Assembly: GCA_945865405.1 (NCBI GenBank)
Contig: CAMBDS010000006.1
Coordinates: 1 to 64,000, forward strand
Reading direction: 5' to 3'
Length of the DNA stretch: 64,000 nucleotides
From: Caldithrix abyssi DSM 13497
Lineage (GTDB): Bacteria > Electryoneota > AABM5-125-24 > Hatepunaeales > Hatepunaeaceae
Shown here: positions 17,552 to 26,203 of the stretch, piece after piece
How the letters are laid out: each line of letters begins with the position of its first letter
Position numbering within the stretch: position 1 is the stretch's first letter
Position numbers and translations under genes: made by a program
The notes under the pieces: generated by a model
Seen by the model: only the letters and a program-made list of their open reading frames with translations
Told to the model about the DNA's origin: nothing
Databases searched by the model: none

Positions 17552-18682
17552 CTACCTGACCTTGAAGGTGGTCATTGTCAGGAACAACAAGAGGATGCCA
17601 ATTATCCAAAAGCGGACGACGACCTGGGATTCCGGCCAACCCTTCAGCTCGAAGTGGTGATGGAGGGGCGCCATGCGGAATATTCTGCGACCCTCGCCGA
17701 ATCGCTTGCGAGTGTATTTGAAGTAGTAGCGCTGGAGCATGACTGAGGCGACTTCAGCGACCGGGATGCCACCCAACATCAGGAGGAACAACTCTTTTTT
17801 GATGAGGATGGCGACCGTCGCCAGACCCGCGCCGAGCGCCAAAGCTCCGGTATCGCCCATGATAACCTGCGCCGGGTGGGCGTTGACCCAAAGGAAGCCG
17901 AGAGCAGCTCCGACGAGGGCAGCACAGTAGATCGCGATCTCACCGGAACCGGGGAGAAAGACGATGTTCAAGTAGCTGCTGTACCCGGCGTGACCAGTGA
18001 CGTAGGAGATGACGCCCATGCCGACTGCGATAATGCCGACGATGCCTATTGCGAGACCGTCGAGTCCGTCGGTAAGGTTGACGGCGTTGCTAAAGCCGGT
18101 AACCATAAGCATTACCATGATGACAAAGAATACTCCGATACCGAAAAATGCCCACTCGATATGGCTGTTTTTTAAGAACGGGAGGGTAGATTCCGTTTTG
18201 TGATCGACCATCTGGGTTGAGAACATTTCCGGATAGAAAAGGATTAGATAACCGATTATCAAACCCAACGTCAATTGTCCGGCAAGCTTGTAGCGGGGGA
18301 CAAGACCCTTTTTGTTGGTGCGAGCCTTCAGCCAGTCATCTATGAAGCCGACGACACCCATCCAGACGGTCGCCCCCACAACGACCCAGATGTGCGGCAT
18401 ATCAAGCCGTGCGAAAAGCAACGTTCCTGCCAGCAGTGCGGTCAGGATGATTATGCCACCCATTGTCGGGGTTCCAGCCTTTGCCAGATGGGTTTGCGGA
18501 CCGTCGGCACGGATCTCCTCGACGGCGCCCAACCGGTTGAGCTTGCGAACGACGTAAGGGCCGACAAAAAACGAGACCAGGAGGGCGACTACTGCCGCCA
18601 TTCCAGCGCGGAAAGTGATGTAACGGAAGAGGTTGAAGCCGGATATTACATCACTGAGCGGGACGAGGAGATGGTAGAGCAT
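17552..18682 (-). CDS. mraY: Phospho-MurNAc-pentapeptide translocase MraY
   Basis: Integral membrane enzyme (376 aa, about ten membrane segments) that transfers phospho-MurNAc-pentapeptide to undecaprenyl phosphate, making lipid I. ATG at 18682 is preceded by AGGTGAT. Family motifs are TPTMGGIIIL near residue 75 and the catalytic aspartates in GFIDDWLKAR (about 117) and NLTDGLDGLA (about 203). The C-terminal MAPLHHHFELKGWPE completes the set. The C-terminus is followed by two palindromes before murD. Confidence 0.97.
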   Translation of the reverse strand: MLYHLLVPLSDVISGFNLFRYITFRAGMAAVVALLVSFFVGPYVVRKLNRLGAVEEIRADGPQTHLAKAGTPTMGGIIILTALLAGTLLFARLDMPHIWVVVGATVWMGVVGFIDDWLKARTNKKGLVPRYKLAGQLTLGLIIGYLILFYPEMFSTQMVDHKTESTLPFLKNSHIEWAFFGIGVFFVIMVMLMVTGFSNAVNLTDGLDGLAIGIVGIIAVGMGVISYVTGHAGYSSYLNIVFLPGSGEIAIYCAALVGAALGFLWVNAHPAQVIMGDTGALALGAGLATVAILIKKELFLLMLGGIPVAEVASVMLQRYYFKYTRKRFGEGRRIFRMAPLHHHFELKGWPESQVVVRFWIIGILLLFLTMTTFKVR

Positions 18683-18792
18683 CTATATCACCTGCTCTGC
18701 AAGTTGATAAGGCGTTGCTGAGACCCGCCCAGCAAAGCTGTGCGGGCTACGCGCATTTGTTTTCCGGCAGACGAGGGGATGGTATGGCATGG
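18683..18792. other. murE-mraY gap where murF is normally found
   Basis: Only 110 bp. It holds an imperfect hairpin (about 18723-18748, CCCGCCCAGC/GCTGTGCGGG) and one arm plus loop of the AGGG palindrome type (18767-18778) whose right arm is missing. No trace of murF coding sequence is seen in any frame. Confidence 0.75.
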
Positions 18793-20286
18793 CTACTTAT
18801 CCCTCTCTTTGAAGCCGACTTCGTGAAGAGCTTCAGCGGCAACAATGCGGTCGTCGTAATTGTGACGGATGTTATTGATTTCCTGATACCATTCAGAACC
18901 TTTTCCTGCAAGGAGGACGATGTCGCCTGCGGTAGCTTCTCGAAGTATAGCGAGGGTCGCTTCACGGCGAGAGACGATTACTTTCACCTTGGGGCGATCC
19001 TCTACCCAGACGCCCGCATAAATTTCTTCGGTGATTGTGGTTGGGTCTTCTGTACGCGGATTATCGGAAGTGATGAAAACCTTGTCAGCCTCTTCGGAAG
19101 CGATTTTGCCCATTTGCGGACGTTTTGTTTTGTCACGCTCGCCACCACAACCGAACATGACGAGGACTTTTCCTTTGGTTAATGGCCTTAGGGAACGGAT
19201 AGCTCGCTGAAGGGCATCAGGCGAGTGAGCGTAATCGACAAAGAGCGCGAAGGGCTGACCGCAATCGACGGCTTCCATCCTGCCGGGGACAGCCTTTAGA
19301 TCGGCGATACCCTTAAGAATTGTGGCGGGATCGATTCGCTTTGCCAGAGCCATTGCCGCAGCAATTGCCAGATTCTCGCCTTGATAGACGCCGACGAGTT
19401 TGGTCGAAACGTCGTAAACCTTATCCTGCCATTCAAGACGATAGGAGCCGCCCGCGACGGTGTGCTCCCTCAAGCTCACCCGCAAATCGGCACCAGAATC
19501 ATCTGTTCCTACTGTCAGCACCGGACCCCAAGCCGCGCGAACCATCCTGCTGCCCCAACTGCTATTGATGTTGATCGAGGAGGTAGCGCTCAAAGGCAAG
19601 GCGCGAAAAAAGCTCTCTTTGGCGATTGAGTACTGAAGCATTGTCTTGTGATAGTCCAGATGATCGACGCTTAGATTTGTGAAACCGGCTCCGGCAAACT
19701 TCAACCCCCAAACCCTGCCTTTGTCGAGGGCGTGGGAAGAAACTTCCATCGTTGCGAATTGCGCCCCTCCATTTGCCGCATCGTCAAGAATCGTGCTAAT
19801 CTGGTCGATCTCGGGGGTGGTGAGCGGCGCTTCTATTGTTTCAGTCCCTGTCCAGTATCCAACAGTCGAGAGCATTGCGCACTTGGAGCCGGTCGCTTCG
19901 AAGATCGACCTGAGTATATGAACGGTCGAAGTCTTGCCGTTTGTACCGGTTACGCCGAAGAGATTGAGCCTGCGCGAGGGATTGGCGTAGATCAATCCAG
20001 AGGCTTTGACGAGAGCAGGGTTGAAGCTTTTGACCTCTACAACCGGAAGGATGGCATCCGGGGGAGGCTCGCCCTCCACAAGGAGCAGAACAGCTCCTTT
20101 TTCTTTTGCCTGTTTCAGGTAATTGGCTCCATCAGCCCTGCCACCATGACGTGCCGCGAAAACGTTGCCGGGTTTGACCCGACGGGAGTCTTGGGTTATG
20201 CCGGTTACGTGCCGGGGTAACTGGCCGGAAGTCGATAGAGTATCGAGAGTCTGCAACAACTCTTGCGTCGCAACGCCTGTGCTCAA
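18793..20286 (-). CDS. murE: UDP-MurNAc-tripeptide synthetase MurE (meso-DAP type)
   Basis: Mur ligase adding the third amino acid of the stem peptide. It has 497 aa. TTG at 20286 lies 3 bases after the ftsI stop with GAAGG upstream. The ATP loop is VTGTNGKTSTVHIL near residue 117 and the central domain contains NLSVDHLDYHKTM. The substrate-selecting motif near residue 415 reads DNPRTEDP, which in characterised MurE enzymes marks meso-diaminopimelate specificity (lysine enzymes differ here). The usual MurE neighbour murF is not present downstream. Confidence 0.96.
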   Translation of the reverse strand: MSTGVATQELLQTLDTLSTSGQLPRHVTGITQDSRRVKPGNVFAARHGGRADGANYLKQAKEKGAVLLLVEGEPPPDAILPVVEVKSFNPALVKASGLIYANPSRRLNLFGVTGTNGKTSTVHILRSIFEATGSKCAMLSTVGYWTGTETIEAPLTTPEIDQISTILDDAANGGAQFATMEVSSHALDKGRVWGLKFAGAGFTNLSVDHLDYHKTMLQYSIAKESFFRALPLSATSSININSSWGSRMVRAAWGPVLTVGTDDSGADLRVSLREHTVAGGSYRLEWQDKVYDVSTKLVGVYQGENLAIAAAMALAKRIDPATILKGIADLKAVPGRMEAVDCGQPFALFVDYAHSPDALQRAIRSLRPLTKGKVLVMFGCGGERDKTKRPQMGKIASEEADKVFITSDNPRTEDPTTITEEIYAGVWVEDRPKVKVIVSRREATLAILREATAGDIVLLAGKGSEWYQEINNIRHNYDDRIVAAEALHEVGFKERDK

Positions 20287-20289
20287 GGA

Positions 20290-22284
20290 CTAACCTTCCG
20301 CAATGAGAGTGAGTATATCACCGACTGCTGCACGGGCTCCTGAGGCGGGGGCTTGCCGGACGATTCGCCCGGAACCCTTGATCTGGACGATCAACCCTGC
20401 TTCGCTGCCTTTGCGAAGCGCTTCACGAAGCGAAAGGCCCGTCAGGTAAGGGACGACGATCTGATTGCTTCGTTCGCGCCTGGCGGGGCCGAGCGTTAGT
20501 TCGACGACCTCGCCCTCGATCACTTTACTTCCAGAGGCGGGAGATTGGTGAAGAATCATGTCGCCAGTACCGTGCTTGCCGACAGCGAGGCCAGATTTCT
20601 TGAGGAGTGCCAGCGCTTGCTCAAGAGGCTTGTTGCGGAGTTCCGGTACGGCAACGTAGTTGACGCCTTTGATGGCTTTGCCGGGCTTGCGGGAGTAGCC
20701 ACGCAGTTCGGGATTCAAGCCGATCACGCGTTCGGCGATGTTTCTGAATACCGGCGCGGCGACCTGCCCACCCTGATGATTGACTCCGCGAGGATCGTCA
20801 AGGACGACTTCGATCAGAATTTGCGGGTTGTCGGCAGGAAAGTAGCCGATGAAACTGCTGGCGAAACGATCTTTGTAGTAGCCGCCTTCGGGCTTGATTT
20901 TCTGGGCGGTGCCGGTCTTTCCGGCGATTTTAACGCCGTCGATTTTGGCGCGTTGTGCGGTTCCTTTTTCGACAACATCGAAGAAAAAGCTGGTCAAGGT
21001 TCGCGCCGTCTCTTTCGAGACGACCTGCCGGATCGGTAAGGGAGGCTCTTCGACCAAGGTTCCATCGACGGCGTAGCGACCTTTCAACATTGTGGGTTGC
21101 ATCAGGAGGCCATCGTTGGCGATTGCAGCGTAAGCCATTGCCATTTGCAAGCCCGTGACTGCAACGCCGTGACCGATCACCAGATTAGCCTTGGTGGTTC
21201 CGCTCCAATTTTTCGGCTTCGGTAAGAGTCCGGACGCTTCGCCCTCGATTTCGACGTCGGTTTTGGCAAGAAAGCCGAACCGGGTGACCATATCGTAAAT
21301 GTCCTGCGGGGCGATATTCTGGGTGAGCTTAATCATGCCGACGTTCGATGACTGCGCGATAGTTTCGCGGAAGCTGATGACGCCGTGCTTGTGGGCGTCG
21401 TTGATGACGTGATTTGCGACGACAATTTTCCCGGCACTCGCATCGACCATTGTGGATGGCTTTGCCCACCCGCGCTCGAGGAGCAGCGCTGATCCGACAA
21501 GCTTAAAGGTGCTGCCCGGCTCGAAGAGGTCGTTGACCGACCTGACTTTCTGACAGGATGAAGGCGAATCTTCGGGCTCGTTCGGGTCGAAGCCGGGGAC
21601 GGTTGCCATTGCCAGTATTTCGCCCGTCGCGACGTGCATAACGATTGCTGATACTGTCTCGGATTTAGTCTCTTTGAGCGCGACGCCAAGCTCTTCTTCG
21701 ACAATCGTCTGGATCGCAAGGTCGATGGTCAGAGCGATGTTCATCCCGTCGATAGCGGGTTTCGAGGGAAGGCTGCCATCGAGATGAGAGCGTCCGCGGA
21801 CATCCAACTGAACCACCCGCCAACCTGCCTCGCCTTTCAGGAGCGGGTCGCAGGACAACTCGATACCGGAGAGGCCGTTTTGGTCGATATCGGTGAACCC
21901 GATGATCTGACTTGCAATCTGGTGGTGCGGATAGAAACGCTTTGTGTCAGGTTGCCGGGTCAGGCTCCAGCCTTTGCGGTCGAGCTTATCGGCCGATTGG
22001 AGCGAAATCTTCCTGTCGAGGATAACGAATTGCGCATCTTTTTCGAGTCGTGACATGTAATAGGCTGGCTTGCGACCAGTTTCACGAGCGAGGTCGGCGG
22101 CAAGCTCTTTGCGTTTCAGGACACGGGACGGATTGACGCCAAGGGTGACAAAATCGCCCAGATCAGTCGTGAAGGGGCGTCCATTCCGGTCGAAAATCGT
22201 GCCACGACGAGGCTCGTTGGGGATCTTGGCGTGATGTTGATCGTCAGCAATTTTGGTCAGGTCGTTGCTGATGACGACCTGCAA
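20290..22284 (-). CDS. ftsI: Septal transpeptidase FtsI/PBP with two PASTA domains (start uncertain)
   Basis: Class B penicillin-binding protein. The first conventional start is TTG at 22284, but that codon lies after the membrane anchor. The open frame continues upstream and encodes GRQRLSLLTGLVLVGAFAV, a normal FtsI anchor, up to a TGA, with no ATG, GTG or TTG. An ATC at 22395 is one candidate start. Counting from the TTG, the catalytic serine motif STFK is at 258-261, SSN near 312 and KTGT near 456. Two PASTA repeats (starting VAVPEL and VVPYLT) fill the last 130 residues. It follows ftsL and precedes murE by 3 bases. Confidence 0.92.
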   Translation of the reverse strand: MQVVISNDLTKIADDQHHAKIPNEPRRGTIFDRNGRPFTTDLGDFVTLGVNPSRVLKRKELAADLARETGRKPAYYMSRLEKDAQFVILDRKISLQSADKLDRKGWSLTRQPDTKRFYPHHQIASQIIGFTDIDQNGLSGIELSCDPLLKGEAGWRVVQLDVRGRSHLDGSLPSKPAIDGMNIALTIDLAIQTIVEEELGVALKETKSETVSAIVMHVATGEILAMATVPGFDPNEPEDSPSSCQKVRSVNDLFEPGSTFKLVGSALLLERGWAKPSTMVDASAGKIVVANHVINDAHKHGVISFRETIAQSSNVGMIKLTQNIAPQDIYDMVTRFGFLAKTDVEIEGEASGLLPKPKNWSGTTKANLVIGHGVAVTGLQMAMAYAAIANDGLLMQPTMLKGRYAVDGTLVEEPPLPIRQVVSKETARTLTSFFFDVVEKGTAQRAKIDGVKIAGKTGTAQKIKPEGGYYKDRFASSFIGYFPADNPQILIEVVLDDPRGVNHQGGQVAAPVFRNIAERVIGLNPELRGYSRKPGKAIKGVNYVAVPELRNKPLEQALALLKKSGLAVGKHGTGDMILHQSPASGSKVIEGEVVELTLGPARRERSNQIVVPYLTGLSLREALRKGSEAGLIVQIKGSGRIVRQAPASGARAAVGDILTLIAEG

Positions 22285-22356
22285 CCAGACGAGACGGCAA
22301 AAGACGGCAAAAGCTCCTACCAGAACAAGCCCGGTAAGGAGCGATAGACGCTGTCG

Positions 22357-22371
22357 ACCGGCTTCGCCGGT
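22357..22371. repeat. Short hairpin at the ftsL-ftsI junction
   Basis: Perfect arms ACCGGC/GCCGGT around three bases, inside the stretch that should encode the FtsI N-terminus. Confidence 0.7.
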
Positions 22372-22376
22372 GCCGT

Positions 22377-22784
22377 TTAGCGACGGCGGGAAGATGGCGG
22401 TTCTCGCGGGATGGTTGAGAAGAACGCCATAGTCCCTAACAAAGGCTGCTCGACAGGTGTTTCAGTCCAGATTTTGTCCGGGGGGTTGGCTGGAAATTCC
22501 ATCCCTAATTTGTTTCGCGCTTCGGTTTCGACGCGGGCGAATTCGGAAAGTTGGAGGAGTTGCTGCTTCAGATTGTTGGCTTCGATGACCAGTTCCTTCA
22601 GCTCCCGCTCGAGGGTCAACTGGCGTCTTGCGACTCGTTCGGCCCATGCGCCTTTGGCAACCCAGCCTATCCCGATAGTCGTTATGATGAGCGCCCACAT
22701 CAGACTTTTGAGAGTCTTCGAAAGTGGCGGCGCAGCCATACGATTGACCTTGCGTCGGGGAATTGATGAAGATGCCGCTGTCAT
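22377..22784 (-). CDS. ftsL: FtsL-like cell division protein
   Basis: Small bitopic protein, 135 aa from the ATG at 22784 (MTAASSSIPRRKVNR). A longer open frame overlaps rsmH and is less likely. A basic N-terminus precedes one membrane segment (about 28-47, LMWALIITTIGIGWVAKG). A heptad-rich coiled coil follows (about 52-90), with ARVETEARNKLGM after it. This ETEAR..LGM stretch is the usual end of FtsL/DivIC proteins. A proline- and arginine-rich tail is extra. Assignment rests on position between rsmH and ftsI plus topology, since FtsL sequences diverge widely. Confidence 0.85.
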   Translation of the reverse strand: MTAASSSIPRRKVNRMAAPPLSKTLKSLMWALIITTIGIGWVAKGAWAERVARRQLTLERELKELVIEANNLKQQLLQLSEFARVETEARNKLGMEFPANPPDKIWTETPVEQPLLGTMAFFSTIPREPPSSRRR

Positions 22785-22803
22785 AGCTTCGGTTCCGTGG
22801 TTA

Positions 22804-23748
22804 TCACCGGGAGGAGGTGATCGGTTGTGGGTTAAATTTTTCGGCGACTCGCAGCCTTGCGCTTCGGCTGCGTTTGTTAGATTCGATTTCAGATTCAGTA
22901 GGCTGCAAAGCACGTGGAGTAATGACTTTCAGCGTCGGAATACGATTGCAGAGACATACCGGTAGAGTTGGGGGGCAAATGCAGGGATTTGCCAAAGAGC
23001 GGAACGCATTCTTTACGCGACCATCTTGATTTGAATCGAAAGAGATGCAAACTATTCTGCCGCCTCGCTTAAGCAATGTCGGTGCGTAGGTTAAAAAGCG
23101 GTCAATTGCCCCAAGTTCATCGTTGACGACAACCCTTACCACCATAAAGACGCGGGAGAGAACTTTGTTCAATTTAAACGGACTGGATACGGAGCTTACA
23201 GCTTTTACAAGATCATCAGTGGTTGAAAGTGGTTGCGCTTTGACTATCGCTCTGGCTATTTGGGAGGCGTTGCTCTCCTGGCCTATCTCTTTCAACAACC
23301 TCTTTAATTCATCAAATCCAACGCTATTCAGGAACTCTTCCGCCGTCATTCCGGCAGATCTATCGTATCTCATATCGAGGGGAGCGCTCTGCTGATAAGA
23401 CATCCCGACTGATTCGGATAAGAGCTGGTCGGAGGATTGTCCGAAGTCGGCGATAATTCCGTCGAGGTCGCCAAGTCCGATCCGACGATCAAGGAATTCC
23501 AGATTGCCATAGCTACCGTGCTCGACGCGAACTTTGCTTGAGCCTTTGAATCGTTTTCTGCAAGCATCGATGGCAGTTTCATCGATATCTATCCCGGTTA
23601 CGTTAATGGATCGATTGGCTTTTTCTATTAGTAGTGCGGTGTGGCCACCTGCACCCAATGTACAATCGAGATATTTAGTTCCGTTATTTTCAAGCAGGTA
23701 GTGAACAACTTCGTTTGCCATTACCGGGATGTGGATCGGGTCGTTCAA
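22804..23748 (-). CDS. rsmH: 16S rRNA (cytosine1402-N4)-methyltransferase RsmH
   Basis: SAM-dependent methyltransferase of 16S rRNA, normally the second dcw gene. It has 314 aa. TTG at 23748 overlaps the mraZ stop by 4 bases. The N-terminus NDPIHIPVMANEVVHYL is diagnostic. The SAM motif LDCTLGAGGHTALL is near residue 26, followed by GIDIDETAID. GIIADFGQSSDQL and LDMRYDRSAGMTAEEFLN lie in the middle; the family usually has DLGVSS at the first of these, so the L-to-F change is a minor variant. The C-terminus CICPPTLPVC is typical. Confidence 0.96.
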   Translation of the reverse strand: MNDPIHIPVMANEVVHYLLENNGTKYLDCTLGAGGHTALLIEKANRSINVTGIDIDETAIDACRKRFKGSSKVRVEHGSYGNLEFLDRRIGLGDLDGIIADFGQSSDQLLSESVGMSYQQSAPLDMRYDRSAGMTAEEFLNSVGFDELKRLLKEIGQESNASQIARAIVKAQPLSTTDDLVKAVSSVSSPFKLNKVLSRVFMVVRVVVNDELGAIDRFLTYAPTLLKRGGRIVCISFDSNQDGRVKNAFRSLANPCICPPTLPVCLCNRIPTLKVITPRALQPTESEIESNKRSRSARLRVAEKFNPQPITSSR

Positions 23749-24284
23749 CCCTGTTTGGGACTGTCGGGTGTTGCAGGAGTCTGGGAAGTTGCGCCGTGCC
23801 TACTTTGTATCGAATAGGTTTTGTTGTTGATCTGCTGACGGCGGTAGATGTCGTTGAAGTCTTCGACCGAACCGATGGATTCGTCAAGTACCGCTTTATT
23901 CCAAAGTTCGAGCCCGTTACCCCTTGAGGTGATCCAGACATCACGGCTTAACTTGGCAAACTCAAGGAAAAGAGCCGGGATGTGGATTCTACCCTGACCA
24001 TCGGTCTCGACGGTCTTGGTGTAATTCTGCAAAAATCTTTTATAGCGAAGCAGGGTCATATCGTCCTTGCCGGACCGCTCGGGAGTCATCTCTTCCTCTA
24101 AGATTCGCTCCCATTCGCTTTCGGAATAGACGACGAGACAACCGTCACCAACAGTCAATACAAAAAAGCCAAACCCATTTTCATGGATAGCAGTTCTGAA
24201 TTTTGCTGGCAACGCAAGCCTCGATTTGACATCCAATGTGTAGGAAGCCGCGTCGAGGTAAAAATATCGTCCTAATTCCGACAA
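23745..24284 (-). CDS. mraZ: Transcriptional regulator MraZ
   Basis: AbrB-like DNA-binding protein that in E. coli represses its own dcw promoter. It has 179 aa from TTG at 24284 (family about 145-150). Two SpoVT/AbrB-type repeats are visible: the first has YTLDVKSRLALPAKFR, the second VETDGQGRIHIPALFLEFAKL. The C-terminal 35 residues after the second repeat are polar and unlike the family core. It is the first gene of the cluster, with a promoter at 24327-24355. Clear MraZ boxes (spaced TGGG repeats) could not be identified upstream with confidence. Confidence 0.93.
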   Translation of the reverse strand: MSELGRYFYLDAASYTLDVKSRLALPAKFRTAIHENGFGFFVLTVGDGCLVVYSESEWERILEEEMTPERSGKDDMTLLRYKRFLQNYTKTVETDGQGRIHIPALFLEFAKLSRDVWITSRGNGLELWNKAVLDESIGSVEDFNDIYRRQQINNKTYSIQSRHGATSQTPATPDSPKQG

Positions 24285-24326
24285 GAGAAAGTCCTAAAAT
24301 GGGGAAAATTGTCCTTTCGCTCCACC

Positions 24327-24355
24327 AATGTATTAAAACGATTTGGTGATGTCAA
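24327..24355 (-). promoter_or_regulatory. Sigma-70 type promoter of the dcw cluster
   Basis: On the minus strand, TTGACA (24350-24355) and TACATT (24327-24332) are 17 bases apart. The promoter lies 43 bases upstream of mraZ. Confidence 0.75.
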
Positions 24356-24462
24356 GTGTTTTGAAAAATTATTTTGTTTGGATCCGGCGACCTGCGAAAA
24401 TATTTGTAATTATTAAGTTAACATGTGCACAAATGGGAAGTTGAATCGAGCAAAAAGAGAGA

Positions 24463-24498
24463 AGCGCCATGCCGAATTGTCGGCATGGCGCTTTTTTT
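24463..24498. terminator. Strong hairpin terminator after der
   Basis: A perfect 12-bp stem (24463-24474 with 24481-24492), loop AATTGT. Seven T follow on the plus strand and a T-rich tract (TTCTCTCTTTTT) on the minus strand. It probably ends der transcription and shields the mraZ promoter. Confidence 0.85.
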
Positions 24499-24646
24499 AG
24501 TGATAGAGAATAGTTAGGTGATGGAGGCAAATATCCTTCAATTCGTTCAGGATGAATCTGCTATTGGTAATGTGGAAGCGCAAGCAAGCTTGGGCGCTCC
24601 GATAGTAAGGCGCGGTCTGAAATCCCGCGCTCCAAGACGTGGAAGA
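24499..24646. repeat. Spacer downstream of der with two palindromes
   Basis: Imperfect palindromes at 24578-24598 (GCGCAAGC type, as at 5349-5366) and 24610-24630 (GCGCGG/CCCGCGC, as at 9011-9031), the second again followed by TCCAAG. No gene. Confidence 0.75.
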
Positions 24647-25969
24647 TTACTTCGCTCTGAACTGTATAGTGATTGGGACGCCGCGGAAGCCGTATCGTTC
24701 GCGGAGGATGCGCTCGGTGTAGCGGCGGTATTGCTCAGGGATCAGATTGGCGTAGCTGGCAAAAAACGAGAACTTGGGCGGGTTGATCGACGATTGTACG
24801 CCGTACTTGACCTTGACGAAGCGACCTTTGATCGCAGGCGGAGCAGTGCGTTGCAAAATCGGGACGATCTCGTTGTTGATCTCGGACGTCGGGATTCTGT
24901 TCGCACGAAGTTTGCGGATAGCGAGCGCTTCTTCGACGACAGAAATTGCATTACGACCTGTCACCGCCGAAACGTAGAGCATCGGAACCCATGTAAGCTG
25001 CGGGGCGCGGCGTTTCCAATCTTCCATCAGCTTCTCAGATTGCTTCTCGATCTTTTCGATGATGTCCCACTTGTTCATCACCATAATCAGACCTACCCCC
25101 GCATCCACAGCCGTCTGCACCAATCTCACATCGCCCTGTGTTATCCCCAACGTCGAATCGATCATTACCGCCGCAACATCACACCTGTCCAAGGCTTTCA
25201 TTGTCCGCAGGGTGGTGTAGAACTCGATGCCCTCAGCTCCCAGGCGCTTACGCCTCAAACCGGCAGTATCGACCAACCTGATCGAGCGTCCGTGATAGGT
25301 GATGAGCGAGTCGATAGCGTCGCGAGTCGTGCCGGGGATGTCGGAAACGACCATCCGTTCCTTGCCGATTAACCGATTGACGAGCGACGATTTGCCGGTG
25401 TTAGGCGCACCGATGATCGCCAACGACAACTCTTCGTGAGGAGCCGCGGCGGGCATGACGGGCTTCAGCTCGATCAGAACCCGGACGACCTCATCCAGCA
25501 TTTCCGCCACGTTGAAACCGGTCTGCGCTGAGATCGGCAATGCGTCACCAAAGCCGAATTTTCTCCCCTCGTAAGCGAGGGCTACTTTCGACGGGTCGTC
25601 AACCTTGTTTGCGAGGAGTAGCACTCTGACGGGACGTTTCTGAATCAGCCGGGCAAGCTCTGATTCCTCCTCAGACTCGCCCGCCATAGCGTCGGTGAGG
25701 AAGAGGACGATGTCGGCTTCCTCAGCAGCGATGAGGGTCTGTTCGCGCACGGCGGAATTAAGCTTGTCGCCTTCGCCGTCGTGCATGAACCCGCCGGTAT
25801 CGACGAGGGTGAACTGTACGCCAATCCACTCGGCGGTGGTGTAGTGGCGGTCACGGGTCACGCCGGGGCTTGGATCGACGACAGCCTGCTGGCGTTTGAT
25901 GATCCGGTTGAAGAGGGTTGATTTGCCGACATTGGGTCTGCCGACTATCGCGACAATAGGTAAAGCCAT
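24647..25969 (-). CDS. der: Ribosome-associated GTPase Der (EngA)
   Basis: Double-Era-like GTPase of 440 aa needed for 50S subunit maturation. ATG at 25969. GTPase domain 1 has GRPNVGKST at residues 9-17, TRDRHY and DTGGF. Domain 2 has GAPNTGKSS near 184 with DTAGLRRK and NKWD near 300. The C-terminal KH-like domain ends PITIQFRAK. All G motifs of both domains are intact. It lies downstream of tRNA-Gly on the same strand with hairpins between. Confidence 0.97.
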   Translation of the reverse strand: MALPIVAIVGRPNVGKSTLFNRIIKRQQAVVDPSPGVTRDRHYTTAEWIGVQFTLVDTGGFMHDGEGDKLNSAVREQTLIAAEEADIVLFLTDAMAGESEEESELARLIQKRPVRVLLLANKVDDPSKVALAYEGRKFGFGDALPISAQTGFNVAEMLDEVVRVLIELKPVMPAAAPHEELSLAIIGAPNTGKSSLVNRLIGKERMVVSDIPGTTRDAIDSLITYHGRSIRLVDTAGLRRKRLGAEGIEFYTTLRTMKALDRCDVAAVMIDSTLGITQGDVRLVQTAVDAGVGLIMVMNKWDIIEKIEKQSEKLMEDWKRRAPQLTWVPMLYVSAVTGRNAISVVEEALAIRKLRANRIPTSEINNEIVPILQRTAPPAIKGRFVKVKYGVQSSINPPKFSFFASYANLIPEQYRRYTERILRERYGFRGVPITIQFRAK

Positions 25970-25991
25970 GGTTCTTCTGTGTTATGTATTC

Positions 25992-26061
25992 GGGCGGACT
26001 GAAGTCCTCCCTCCAGGTATGTGTCTAAAATGAGACGAGGATGAAACAGGCATCCTCGTCT
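25992..26061. repeat. Palindrome and hairpin between der and tRNA-Gly
   Basis: An imperfect GGGCGGACT-type palindrome at 25992-26011 and a perfect 11-bp hairpin at 26033-26061 (AGACGAGGATG/CATCCTCGTCT). The second is read just after the tRNA on the minus strand and may help end its transcript. Confidence 0.7.
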
Positions 26062-26088
26062 GGATGGTTCATCCTCGCTTAAACGTCG

Positions 26089-26160
26089 AGCGGCTGACCG
26101 GGCTCGAACCGGCAACATCCAGCTTGGGAAGCTGGTACGCTACCATTGCGTCACAGCCGC
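26089..26160 (-). tRNA. tRNA-Gly (anticodon CCC)
   Basis: Full cloverleaf on the minus strand. The acceptor stem is GCGGCTG/CAGCCGC. The anticodon stem CCAGC/GCTGG holds loop TTCCCAA, giving anticodon CCC. The T arm contains GGTTCGAGCC. Discriminator is T and no CCA is encoded. Confidence 0.93.
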
Positions 26161-26203
26161 TTGCCTTACAAATATAGAATATTCACATTCTATATTTAAG
26201 ACT

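Noticed and set aside
22411-22965. 184-codon frame opposite ftsL and the end of rsmH
   Set aside because: Antisense shadow without motifs; ftsL and rsmH on the other strand are supported by order, topology and conserved segments.
24285-24330. MraZ binding boxes upstream of mraZ
   Set aside because: G-rich words exist, but the regular spacing of TGGG-like repeats expected for MraZ could not be shown by eye.
24518-25372. Long open frame (284 codons) on the plus strand opposite der
   Set aside because: It is antisense to a complete, highly conserved GTPase, has no recognisable domain and begins in repeats.
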